A DNA stretch of 64,000 bases from Muricoccus harenae. Its GTDB lineage: Bacteria; Pseudomonadota; Alphaproteobacteria; Acetobacterales; Acetobacteraceae. The first letter of the stretch is position 1; each line of letters opens with the position of its first letter. The position numbers and the translations under genes are program-made. This document shows positions 53,007 to 61,909 of the stretch, piece after piece. Below the pieces are notes generated by a model. It worked only from the letters and a program-made list of their open reading frames with translations. It had not been told where the DNA came from and ran no database searches. The stretch is taken from contig NZ_WWDL01000025.1 in assembly GCF_009848505.1 (NCBI RefSeq), positions 31,674 to 95,673 on the forward strand, given 5' to 3'.

Positions 53007-53603
53007 ATGAACGCCAGTCTCACTTCTTGGGACGGTGGAGCACTGGCGGATCATCCCTCAGGTACCAAACTGGCTTCGAATACGGCGTCAGGAACAGATG
53101 TGGATCGTGCGGCCCTGCTCAGGGAGCTGACGCTGACATGCGAACGCCTTCTTCAGACCGTTAAGCTTGACGCACCGGGCGCGCCGGCGTCACCGCAGCG
53201 GGCCGAAGCGGCGAAGGTACAGCCCTCCCTGGCAAGCTTGGATGCGAAGAACCTGGCCAGTTCGCTCAAGCGCATGCAGCGGCTTCGGGCCCGCCGGCGA
53301 CGCATGGCGCGCGGTGAGCTCTTCGAATGGCCGGCCTGGGACATGCTGCTCGACTTGGCGGCCGTCAGGGCTGAGGGGACGCATCTGAGCGTCTCCTCGG
53401 TCTGCATTTCCTCGGGCGCACCGCAGAGCACCGCGCTCCGCAAGCTGGCCGCGCTTGAGCGCGCCAACCTGGTGCAGCGCTACGCCCATGGCACCGATGG
53501 CCGGCGCGTGTGCGTCGCCTTGACCGATGAAGCGCTGGAACTGGTCCACAAGACCATCGATGAAGAGCGCGCCATGTACGAGGAGATGGCTGTCGCTCTC
53601 TAG
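53007..53603 (+). CDS. MarR-like winged-helix regulator
   Basis: A 198-aa DNA-binding protein. The first 85 residues are polar; the basic stretch LKRMQRLRARRRRMARGELF follows, then a winged-helix domain with LSVSSVCISSGAPQSTALRK (recognition helix region), LAALERANLVQRYAHGTDGR (wing) and a final helix. This organisation is typical of MarR-type proteins of sphingomonads and Acetobacteraceae. GGAG lies 8 bp before the ATG at 53007. Its position between two small paralogues suggests local control, which is inference. Confidence 0.75.
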   Translation: MNASLTSWDGGALADHPSGTKLASNTASGTDVDRAALLRELTLTCERLLQTVKLDAPGAPASPQRAEAAKVQPSLASLDAKNLASSLKRMQRLRARRRRMARGELFEWPAWDMLLDLAAVRAEGTHLSVSSVCISSGAPQSTALRKLAALERANLVQRYAHGTDGRRVCVALTDEALELVHKTIDEERAMYEEMAVAL

Positions 53604-53865
53604 TAGAAGCTGGAAGCCACCGCGGATTGCACCGGCGTAGCGGATCACTCCGGGCGCAAGAGGGAAGGCGCGTACTTTCCCTCTGGCGGCCCGCGCAAAC
53701 GGCGCGCGACACTCGCGAGCCAAGGCTGAGCGCCAGATCCGTGCTGGCGCCGCTTGCCGTCAGGTTCAGTATCGCGCGTGAGGGTGCCGAGTGGGCTTTG
53801 GAGATCTTTCCATCTGATGCCGCCGCCGCAGCTTTCCTCTGGCGATGCGCCTCCGCTGAGGTCCG

Positions 53866-54138
53866 TCAGCAGGGTTTATGCTCGTGCTGTTCGCTCCCCT
53901 CGCCGCCTGCTGCGGGGGAATAGGCCGCGAATGCCGCTGCCAGACGCGCCCGCACCCGCATCTCATCAATGATCGGACCTTCGATTGGCGAGTTGGCGAG
54001 CGTGTAATCCAGTTGATCCCTAAGGACACGCAGCGCCTCGTCCCGAAGCTCAAAAGGGACACGGGCTAGAACCCGTTCCACGGCGCGTCCCACAACGGCG
54101 ATCATCGCGTCGTCACCGTGCTGCGTCTCGTTCCGCAT
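53866..54138 (-). CDS. Small helical protein B (90 aa), paralogue of the gene at 52346
   Basis: A 90-residue helical protein. VVGRAVERVLARVPFELRDE, ALRVLRDQLDYTLANSPIEG and RVRARLAAAFA align with small protein A (LPPDRREQALRQMRAEL, RARIAALF) at matching spacing. GAGG lies 5 bp before the ATG at 54138; a second ATG at codon 12 is possible. The tail is glycine- and glutamate-rich. No known family is recognised. Two diverged copies within 1.6 kb argue for real genes. Confidence 0.55.
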   Translation of the reverse strand: MRNETQHGDDAMIAVVGRAVERVLARVPFELRDEALRVLRDQLDYTLANSPIEGPIIDEMRVRARLAAAFAAYSPAAGGEGSEQHEHKPC

Positions 54139-54509
54139 AGGACCTCTCGATCACCGACCTGTTGCGGCCACCGCATAGATACTGGCAGCCGCATCGCGCA
54201 ACGTCGGACCCATCAAAGCCGGCTGCAATTCAACCTTGCCATCGACTTCAACAACAAGATCAGTGCAAAATGTCGTCCATTTTTGTTCCATTTGCGGAAT
54301 TAAAATTCGCAGGTGCCGGCCGAACAGATATCGGGGTCAAGTTCAGGTGGCATTGGTAGGGTCGGCGGCCGGAACGCGCCGACGGCGCAGCGTCCGCGCT
54401 GGTCCTTTGCTTGCGGGCCTACCGTCCATTGAAGGACCTCCACGAAGTGGCTTGCCCCGGATGGGCCACGCGGAATCCGTCCACGGCTGGCGGAGGCACC
54501 CCGCACGGG
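54139..54509. other. 371-bp gap without supported genes
   Basis: It is AT-richer around 54230-54310. Frames are short and arginine-rich. No RNA gene or repeat is seen. Confidence 0.4.
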
Positions 54510-54689
54510 TCAGCCGTCGCTCGGCCGCATTCCTGCCTCGGCGGCCTGGGCGTGCAGCGCCTCGAGCACAGCCATGAGCGCCCTATCCGCCATATCCAGC
54601 CCCTTCTCACGGGCATGGTCGGCGAGGCTGCGGATAATCTCGATCGTCGCGCTCGAAGGCGGCGATGAAATCGTGGCCGACGGTGACAT
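54510..54689 (-). CDS. Small helical protein (59 aa), unknown
   Basis: A 59-residue frame with a helical core EIIRSLADHAREKGLDMADR and ALMAVLEALHAQAAEAGM. GGGGAG lies 8 bp before the ATG at 54689. It is the same size class as the two paralogues nearby but not clearly homologous. It could be a chance frame. Confidence 0.4.
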   Translation of the reverse strand: MSPSATISSPPSSATIEIIRSLADHAREKGLDMADRALMAVLEALHAQAAEAGMRPSDG

Positions 54690-55098
54690 CCGAAATCTCC
54701 CCGCTATTGCTAAGGACTTTCGTCCTCGAAATACCCTTCTTTTACCTCTGGCCGCTGCAACAGCTTCACGTCGCGGCTGCCTCGCCCCTTCGCTCCGGCC
54801 GCTAGCTCCGGCCGACCTTTCAGCCAATGACGTTCACCGGCCTGCCCGGTCCGCTTCGAAGATACGTTGCTGCCCTCGGCGCAAAGATCGCCAGCGATGT
54901 CCCGATGTAGCGCGGGAGTGGCCCAGTTTGACATCCGTACGATGCCCAGAACTGTAGGCACTCTGCCAAATTCTCTTCCGCGTGACATCCGGGCATCGCC
55001 AAGGGTGCTGCCGCCGGCCGCCTAGCCCGCAGTGAGTACGGGATCGGCCGCCCCGCCCAATCCTTTCGGCCCGCAGTTTGCCGAACCGGGGCGGCCGC
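54690..55098. other. 409-bp gap without supported genes
   Basis: No frame here looks coding and no structure stands out. It separates the small-protein region from the PHB-type esterase. Confidence 0.4.
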
Positions 55099-56256
55099 CT
55101 AGCGGCCCATCAGCCCGGCCGCACGCAGCGCCTGAACGATCGCGGCGCCTGGGCCTCCGCCTGTGCGCGCCCTTGACCAGTCCATCGCCTCATGGGGCGC
55201 ATGCAGCGGGTTGGCGGCAGGCCGCTCGGGCATGACCTCATCCTGGCTGGCGCCCGGCAGGTCCATGGCGGCACCGACGCTATCCAAACCCCAGAAATCA
55301 AGGATGCCATGGGTAGAGGATACGCCCACATCCAGCAGGTAAGGGCCGGCGACGCCGCAGCGGCCCTCCTCGGCGCCGGGATGGATTGGCACGCCATGGG
55401 CCATGCCCGCGATGTGGTGGCACTCCACCAGGACCCGTCCGTCCCGGCCCTGCCAGCCGCGCCGGGAATGGCCGGCGGCCCGCTTCTCCACATCCGGCGG
55501 GCGGTTCCCAAGGCGGTGCAGGTCAAGCCATTGCTTGACGATCTCATGCGCATTGTCCGGATTCACCGTCGAGTCCGCCTCCCCCTGCCAGACGGCGACG
55601 CGGGGCCAAGGCCCCCTGTGCGGACTTGCGGCGCGCACCGCATCGCCGCGGGCCGGGAGCGGCAGCGCGGCCGGCCGGGCCATGGCGGAGAAGGCCTCCC
55701 CCACCCCACTCGCGGCGCCATAGGGGAGGCCCGCCACAACGGCACCGGCCGCGAAGACCTCCGGATAGGTGGCGAGCATCACCGAGGTCATCGCCCCGCC
55801 TGCCGAGAGACCCGTGATGAAGACCCGTGCGGGGTCCAGCCCATGGGTGCTGACCATGTGCTCGACCATTTGGCGGATGGAGAGCGCCTCACCCGAGCCC
55901 CGGGCCGTGTCGCCGGGCTCGAACCAATTGAAGCAGAGATGGGCGTTGTTCGCCCGCCGCTGTTCCGGCAGCAGCAGCGCGAAGCCCGAGCGTGCCGCCA
56001 TGTCCGACCAGCCACAGCCCGCGTCATAGCCCGCGGCCGTCTGGGTGCAGCCATGCAGTGCAACGATGAGCGGCGCGCCCGGCGGCAGGTCGGCCGGCAG
56101 GTAGCTGAGCATGCGGAGGCCACCAGGATTGCTGCCAAAATGGGCGACCTCGGTCAGCCGGCCATCGCCAGTTGGCGTCCGGCCCATAGACTCGGCCGCC
56201 TTCTGGCGCTGCCGCTGGAGCCGCATGAGTGTGGCGAGGCCGAGCCTGGAATTCAT
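55099..56256 (-). CDS. PHB depolymerase-family esterase
   Basis: A 385-aa alpha/beta hydrolase of the Esterase_PHB family (polyhydroxybutyrate depolymerase, feruloyl and acetylxylan esterases). It has VALHGCTQTAAGYDAGCGWS (oxyanion region), the lipase box FITGLSAGGAMTSVMLATYP, WQGEADSTVNPDNA with the acid and a C-terminal GMAHGVPIHPG with the histidine. There is no Sec signal peptide, so it is an intracellular type. AGGAG precedes the ATG at 56256. The catalytic set is complete. Confidence 0.9.
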   Translation of the reverse strand: MNSRLGLATLMRLQRQRQKAAESMGRTPTGDGRLTEVAHFGSNPGGLRMLSYLPADLPPGAPLIVALHGCTQTAAGYDAGCGWSDMAARSGFALLLPEQRRANNAHLCFNWFEPGDTARGSGEALSIRQMVEHMVSTHGLDPARVFITGLSAGGAMTSVMLATYPEVFAAGAVVAGLPYGAASGVGEAFSAMARPAALPLPARGDAVRAASPHRGPWPRVAVWQGEADSTVNPDNAHEIVKQWLDLHRLGNRPPDVEKRAAGHSRRGWQGRDGRVLVECHHIAGMAHGVPIHPGAEEGRCGVAGPYLLDVGVSSTHGILDFWGLDSVGAAMDLPGASQDEVMPERPAANPLHAPHEAMDWSRARTGGGPGAAIVQALRAAGLMGR

Positions 56257-56426
56257 CTGTATCTCCTGCTTCCGCCCGGAGGGAGCCAAAGCGGCGGGCC
56301 CTCGCGTCGAGAAAGACTTGCTGCACTGCAACATGGGGTGGCTGGGGTGCGCTGGTAAGGCTCGGTGGCCGACGCTGAGCCATGATCCCCCATCGCAACG
56401 GGTGCGGAGCCGTGTAGAAGCAGCGG

Positions 56427-57034
56427 ATGCTCCAACTCACGGACATCACCCGGCCCTTCAAGGTCGGGCCCGGTCAGATGCAGATCCTGCGCGGCCTGTC
56501 CCTCTGGGTGGAGAAGGGTGAACCGGTCTCCATCATGGGCGGCTTGGGCTCGGGCAAGCCCAAGCTGATGAACATCAGCGGCCCGCCCGACAAGCCGAGC
56601 AGCGGTATCTACGAGATCGACTTCTGCAAGATCCGGGTCGGGCAGCCCGCCTCGGTCCCGGCGATAGCCTCTCGGGGCAGGAGTTGACCGGCATGGTGGC
56701 AAGCGTGACCGCGCAGGCGAGCAGCGAGACCTCCGCCCGTACCGGAGCGCCAGATTTCCCCGCGAGGATGTTGATCGAGGACATCCGGCCAGAGGAATGC
56801 CGCCATCTTGCCGTCGGCATGTCGGCAAATCTCTCCGTGATCGTCTGTGACAATCCGAACGCGATCGTCCGCCCCCAGGATGCCATCCGCACCGAGGGCG
56901 GCGAGCGCGTGGTGCGGATTCGCGAAACGCTCGGCACGGTACGGCACGTGCCGATGACGCTCGGGATCAGCACTCCCGAAGGAATCGATATCCGCCAGGG
57001 GCCATCCTCCGGCGATGTGGTGGTGCTGTGGTAA
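56427..57034 (+). pseudogene. Chimeric remnant of a MacAB-like efflux system
   Basis: The first part (LTDITRPFKVGPGQMQILRG, VSIMGGLGSGKPKLMNISGP) is the start of a MacB/LolD-type ABC ATPase with a damaged Walker A (GSGKP where GSGKST is expected). It runs straight into the adaptor-like KIRVGQPASVPA, then GRS and stop. One base is missing near 56680: restoring it gives GREL and joins the next frame, TGMVASVTAQASSETSARTG, LAVGMSANLSVIVCDNP and EGIDIRQGPSSGDVVVLW. That is the C-terminal half of a HlyD/MacA membrane-fusion adaptor. So an internal deletion fused two neighbouring genes and a frameshift followed. It ends 22 bp before the OxyR-like gene. Confidence 0.72.
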
Positions 57035-57056
57035 CGGGACGAGGAGACAGGGCGCG

Positions 57057-58025
57057 ATGAACCTCGCCGGGCTAAGCTTCCGCGACATCGAGTATCTCGT
57101 CGCGGTCGCCGACAACCTGCATTTCGGCAAGGCCGCGACGGCCTGCTCCGTCAGCCAGCCGACCCTCTCGGCCCAGGTCCGCAAGCTCGAGGAATATCTC
57201 GGCGTGCAGGTCTTCGAGCGCGCCAGCCGCAGCGTGATGGTGACGGAGCAAGGCACCGAGATCCTGGCCCAGTGCCGCGTCATCCTCGCGGAGGGCCGCC
57301 GTCTGCTGGAGATGGCGCAGTCGGGGATTGAACCGCTGGGCGGGCAGTTCCGCCTCGGCGTCATCTCCACCCTCACGCCCTATATCGCCCCCATCATCCT
57401 GCAGCCGCTGCGCAGCCGCTTCCCGAATCTCCGCCTGAGCCTGGTGGAGCGGCTGACCCATCCGCTAGTGCGCGCCCTGGAGGCGGGGGACCTCGATGCC
57501 CTCCTCGCCGCCTCGCCGGTGCGTGACATCGAGCTATCCGAGCTGCCGGTCTTCCATGAGAGCTTCGTTCTCGCCGTGCCGCGCGACCACCGGCTGGCGG
57601 TAATCGACCGGGTGACGATGGATGACGTACCCGCCGGGGAGCTGATCCTGTTGAGCGAAGGCCATTGCCTGCGCGACCAGACCGTCTCCCTCTTCCCCGC
57701 CTGCCAGCGCGCCGCGCAATCCGGCGGCTCCATGCAGGCGACTAGCCTGGAGACGCTGCGCCAGCTGATCGGCGCCGGCATGGGCTGCTCGCTCCTGCCG
57801 CAGCTGGCGGTGCAGGTGGGTACGCTGCTGGACGATATGGTGGCCTATCGGCTGATCCGCTCGGTGCCGCTGCCAGGGCGGGACATCTCCCTCTTCCACC
57901 GCCCGAGCTTCGGCCGCATCCGCGAGGTGCGGCTGCTGCGAGACGTGATCCGGGATGCGCTGGCGGGGCTCGGGACGCTGAAGGTGCATGGGCGGCCGGA
58001 GACACGCGCCCTGGCGGCTGCCTGA
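57057..58025 (+). CDS. OxyR-like LysR-type regulator (second copy)
   Basis: A 322-aa LysR regulator: HTH LSFRDIEYLVAVADNLHFGK and SQPTLSAQVRKLEEYLG, then the sensor domain. It keeps the OxyR signature ILLSEGHCLRDQTVSLF, but the next cysteine comes after eleven residues (CLRDQTVSLFPAC) instead of eight. TSLETLRQLIGAGMGCSLLP matches OxyR. It may still form a disulfide or may sense by another route. The ATG at 57057 follows GGAG. No catalase or peroxidase is adjacent; its target is unknown. Confidence 0.9.
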   Translation: MNLAGLSFRDIEYLVAVADNLHFGKAATACSVSQPTLSAQVRKLEEYLGVQVFERASRSVMVTEQGTEILAQCRVILAEGRRLLEMAQSGIEPLGGQFRLGVISTLTPYIAPIILQPLRSRFPNLRLSLVERLTHPLVRALEAGDLDALLAASPVRDIELSELPVFHESFVLAVPRDHRLAVIDRVTMDDVPAGELILLSEGHCLRDQTVSLFPACQRAAQSGGSMQATSLETLRQLIGAGMGCSLLPQLAVQVGTLLDDMVAYRLIRSVPLPGRDISLFHRPSFGRIREVRLLRDVIRDALAGLGTLKVHGRPETRALAAA

Positions 58026-58029
58026 GGGC

Positions 58030-58836
58030 TTAGCTGCCCACCTTTAGCGTGGAAACCAGCCCGCGCAGGCAGGCGACGAGGGAGAGCGGCGTCAGCTTGC
58101 CGGTGCGGGGGTTCGTCTCGCTCGGCACGCCCTCGATCGACATGGTGAAGCGTGCCGCATCGGCCTCGACCCGGATGGTGTGGGTGTTGCGCGTCAGGCC
58201 CGGTACCGCCCAGATTTCCACCATGGTCCGTTCCGGCCCAATTCCCGCGAGCGCCAGCGCGGCGGCGACATTCACATTGGCCGGGAAGCCTCGCGCCGCT
58301 TCCAGCGCATTACCCTCGAACACGAGGGTGGGCTCCGTCACCGCCCCCATGTCCAGTCCCTTCTCGGTGAGGTAGGGCGCGCCTTCCAGCCCGCGTGGTG
58401 GCTTGCGGGTCTCGATCGTCACGCTCTGCACCGGTCCCTCGGCCACGGCGCGCACGGCGTCGAGGCCGAGCAGGGCACCGGTGGGCACCACGATCCGCGC
58501 CCCGGTCTGCCGCGCCTCCTCCACCAGCTCCATGCGCGGCAGCAGCGCGCCGACGGAGGCGGGTATGAAGATGCGGCCGCGTGCGATGGCGGGGCGCGCC
58601 ACCGCCTCAAAGACCGCGGCGGGGGCGCATTCGACGACGATCTCGGCCTCGTCCGCCAACTCCGCCAGGGGAACAAGCTGCGGCGGGTTCTGGAAGCCTG
58701 CTAGGTTGGCCTCGGCCTTGGCAGTGTCCCGCGCCGCCACGGCGATGAGGCGCAGCCCCTCCACCCCCGCATCCAGCGCACGGGCCAATTCCAGCCCGAT
58801 GGCGCCCAGCCCGGCAATGGCAACCGTGTTGCGCAA
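58030..58836 (-). CDS. nadX: L-aspartate dehydrogenase family protein
   Basis: NAD(P)-dependent amino-acid dehydrogenase that oxidises aspartate to iminoaspartate, used in NAD synthesis or aspartate breakdown. The 268 aa start VAIAGLGAIGLELARALDAG (Rossmann), followed by VVECAPAAVFEAVARPA, FIPASVGALLPR, VPTGALLGLDAVRA and the catalytic-His region RNTHTIRVEADAARF. No nadA or nadC is near, which favours a catabolic role. It follows the SDR gene by 12 bp and shares its transcript. Confidence 0.92.
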   Translation of the reverse strand: MRNTVAIAGLGAIGLELARALDAGVEGLRLIAVAARDTAKAEANLAGFQNPPQLVPLAELADEAEIVVECAPAAVFEAVARPAIARGRIFIPASVGALLPRMELVEEARQTGARIVVPTGALLGLDAVRAVAEGPVQSVTIETRKPPRGLEGAPYLTEKGLDMGAVTEPTLVFEGNALEAARGFPANVNVAAALALAGIGPERTMVEIWAVPGLTRNTHTIRVEADAARFTMSIEGVPSETNPRTGKLTPLSLVACLRGLVSTLKVGS

Positions 58837-58848
58837 GGAAGCCTCCTG

Positions 58849-59616
58849 TCAGGGAACGGGGGACATGCCGCCATCCACGTTGATGGCGGTGCCGGTGACG
58901 TAGTCGCCAGGCTGGGACGCAAGGGCCAGGGCCATGGCGGCGAATTCTTCCGCCCGGCCGATCCGCCCCATGGGGATGGGTCGGCCGGCTTCCTCCTTCC
59001 ATTGCTCGTAGGACTGGCCGGCGGGGTCGGCGGCGTGCCGGCGCACCCATTGGTCGCTGTCAATCTTGCCGACGAGCAGGGCGTTCACATTGATCCCGAG
59101 TGGCGCCCCCTCCCCCGCCATCACCTTGGTCAGTGCCATGCCGGCGGCGCGGGAGACGGCGGTGGGCGCACCGGTCGGCGGGGGAGCTTTTGCCCCGATG
59201 TTGAGCACGTTGATGATCCGCCCAAAGCGCCGCTCGGCCATGCCTGGCCAGGCGAGCCGCACGAGCCGAATGGCGGCAAAGAGCTTCAGGTCCAGGTCTG
59301 CCTGCCAGTCCGCATCGCTCAGCGAGGAGAGCGGCCCGCGGCGGGAGGTGCCAGCGTTGTTCACCAGGACGTCGATGCCGCCCAACGCCGATTCGGCTGC
59401 GCGGAAGGCAGCCTCGCAGCCCTCGGCGGTGGCGATGTCGGCGGCGACGGGGATGCTGCCGGGAATGGAGGCGGACGCCTCGGCGAGTGGCCCCTCGCTC
59501 CGGGCTACCAGCGCCACCCGGGCGCCGGCCTCGGCGAAGGCGCGGGCCGTGGCGAGGCCGAGGCCGCGCGAGCCGCCGGTGACCAGGGCGCGGCGGCCCT
59601 CAAGGGTAAGCTTCAT
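58849..59616 (-). CDS. SDR-family oxidoreductase with Tyr and Lys replaced
   Basis: A 255-aa short-chain dehydrogenase with VTGGSRGLGLATARAFAEAG, LVNNAGTSRRGPL and IINVLNIGAKAPPP. At the active site, where YxxSK is expected, it reads PTAVSRAAGMALTK: Thr in place of Tyr and Arg in place of Lys. The C-terminal GDYVTGTAINVDGGMSPVP is normal. It may be an inactive or altered SDR in the nadX operon. A second SDR with a changed active site lies at 39.4 kb, of a different subgroup. Confidence 0.87.
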   Translation of the reverse strand: MKLTLEGRRALVTGGSRGLGLATARAFAEAGARVALVARSEGPLAEASASIPGSIPVAADIATAEGCEAAFRAAESALGGIDVLVNNAGTSRRGPLSSLSDADWQADLDLKLFAAIRLVRLAWPGMAERRFGRIINVLNIGAKAPPPTGAPTAVSRAAGMALTKVMAGEGAPLGINVNALLVGKIDSDQWVRRHAADPAGQSYEQWKEEAGRPIPMGRIGRAEEFAAMALALASQPGDYVTGTAINVDGGMSPVP

Positions 59617-59744
59617 GGCATTCTCCGTCCCCGGCGGCCTTCAAGCCGCGCTGGAAACGGAGTTCGGAAGCAGATGGCCGCGAAGTCAACCGGGTCTGCC
59701 GTGAGAGCAGGCTCGGGATGCGGTGAAGGCGGGAGGGAGGGATG

Positions 59745-59818
59745 GGCGACCTACGGGGCTCGAACCCGTGACATCCACGACCACAACGTGGCGCTCTACC
59801 GACTGAGCTAAGGCCGCC
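59745..59818 (-). tRNA. tRNA-His (GTG)
   Basis: A 74-nt cloverleaf: acceptor GCGGCCT / AGGTCGC, D-arm GCTCAGTCGGTAGAGC, anticodon loop TTGTGGT (anticodon GTG), T-loop TTCGAGC. An encoded G at position -1 faces C73, the canonical HisRS identity pair. CCA is not encoded. Confidence 0.95.
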
Positions 59819-59923
59819 ATACGTGCCGACCGGGAGTTCCGGCCGGCGGCGCGGTTTAGGGTGCAGGCGCCCCTTCCGTCAACCATGGCTGAAGCAGAAC
59901 CATGGCTCCGGACGCATTGTGCC

Positions 59924-61138
59924 TTAGCCGGCGGCGCGAGCCCCGGCTTCCGGCATGGCGCTGCGGGCCGCCTTCCAGGCTCCAAGCCGGGCCAGTGCCT
60001 CGTCCAACACCGCATCGGCCTTGCAGAAGGCAAAGCGGGCGAAGTGATTCGGCGCCCCCTCCCCGTCATAGAAGGCTGAAACGGGAATGGCAGTGACCTT
60101 GGCTTCCTCGGTGATGTGGCGGCAGAAGGCCACATCGTTCCCGGTGAAGCCGAGCGGCCGGAAATCGGCAGTGACGAAATAGGAGCCCTGGCTGGGCAGC
60201 ACCCCGAAGCCGAGCGCCGCCAGCCCGGCCGCCAGCCGGTCCCGCTTCGCCTGGAGCGAGGTGGAGAGGCCGGTGAAATAGGAATCCTCGAGCCCCAGCC
60301 CCACCGCGACGGCCCGCTGCAGATTCGGGGGGGTGGTGAAGGTCAGCAACTGATGTGCCTTGGCGATGTTGGGGGCCAGCGACCGGTCGGCGGTTATATA
60401 GCCGACCTTCCAACCGGTCAGGCTGAAGGTCTTGCCGGCGCTGCCGATCCGCATGCAGCGCTCCCGCATGCCCGGGAGGGTCATCAGGGGGATATGCGCC
60501 CAGCCGTCGAAGGTCAGGTGCTCATAGACCTCGTCGCAAACGGCATAAGCACCGTGGCGCTGCAGCAGGTCCGCCACGAAGGCGAGTTCCGCCGCCGTGA
60601 AGACCTTGCCGGCGGGGTTCATGGGGGAGTTGAGCAAGATTGCCTTGGTCTTGGGCCCGAAGGCGGCAGCCAGCTCGGTCCGCGGCAGCTCCCATTTCGG
60701 CGGGGTCAGCCGGACGAGCCTGGGGATGGCCCCGAGCATCCGCACCACGGGCAGGTAGGTGTCGTAAAGCGGCTCGATCAGCACGCATTCGTCGCCCGGG
60801 TTCAACACGGCCATGAGGCAGGCGGTGATCGCCTCGGTCGCGCCGGAGGTGACCACCACCTCGGAGAGCGGATCGACCTCCAGCCCATAGAAGCGGCGGT
60901 TGGCATCGGCAACGGCCTGGCGCAGTTCCGGCACGCCGGTCAGCGGCGGATACTGGTTCCGGTTGTCCAGCAGCGCCTCGGCGGCCGCTCGCACAACCAC
61001 CTCCGGCCCCTCCTGGTCCGGGAAGCCCTGGCCGAGGTTGATTGCCCCGTGCTGCACGGCGAGGGCGGACATCACGGTGAAGATCGTGGTGCCGGTGGCG
61101 GAGAGGAGCGCATTCTGGGACTTGAGGGGGGCGTTCAT
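59924..61138 (-). CDS. Class I PLP aminotransferase (kynurenine/methionine-type)
   Basis: A 404-aa fold-type I aminotransferase. INLGQGFPDQEGPEVV and NQYPPLTGVPELRQAVA are the N-terminal blocks, VVTSGATEAITACLMAVLNP the PLP-phosphate site, LLNSPMNPAGKVF and AVCDEVYEHLTFDG the middle blocks, and GSAGKTFSLTGWKVGYI carries the PLP lysine. This pattern is shared with YbdL (methionine aminotransferase) and with kynurenine/glutamine transaminase K. The ATG at 61138 begins MNAPLKSQNALLSATGTT. The longer in-frame extension is non-coding in character and crosses the glnB promoter region. Confidence 0.92.
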   Translation of the reverse strand: MNAPLKSQNALLSATGTTIFTVMSALAVQHGAINLGQGFPDQEGPEVVVRAAAEALLDNRNQYPPLTGVPELRQAVADANRRFYGLEVDPLSEVVVTSGATEAITACLMAVLNPGDECVLIEPLYDTYLPVVRMLGAIPRLVRLTPPKWELPRTELAAAFGPKTKAILLNSPMNPAGKVFTAAELAFVADLLQRHGAYAVCDEVYEHLTFDGWAHIPLMTLPGMRERCMRIGSAGKTFSLTGWKVGYITADRSLAPNIAKAHQLLTFTTPPNLQRAVAVGLGLEDSYFTGLSTSLQAKRDRLAAGLAALGFGVLPSQGSYFVTADFRPLGFTGNDVAFCRHITEEAKVTAIPVSAFYDGEGAPNHFARFAFCKADAVLDEALARLGAWKAARSAMPEAGARAAG

Positions 61139-61278
61139 GGGCGCGGCAGGGATTCCGAGGAAGGGCAGGCGCGACGGAGGGCGATCCCGGGCGGGACGTT
61201 CCAGGGTGCGGGTCGGCCCATGATGGGGTCGCAGGGCCCGGGGCGCAATCGCGCAGCGCCCGAATGCCTCCGCTTTAG

Positions 61279-61794
<516 letters not shown>

Positions 61795-61909
61795 GGGATT
61801 TTCCTGCCGCGACGCCCCCGGGGAACCGACAGGGGGGCTTGCGGTGGGCCAGGGTGGGGCGGCACACGCTCCCCCATGATCAACGCGTAAGGGGAACAGG
61901 ACCCGGCGA

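Noticed and set aside
54710..55002. Overlapping minus-strand frames of 92 and 60 codons
   Set aside because: They have no ribosome binding site, no recognisable motif and conflicting frames over the same bases.
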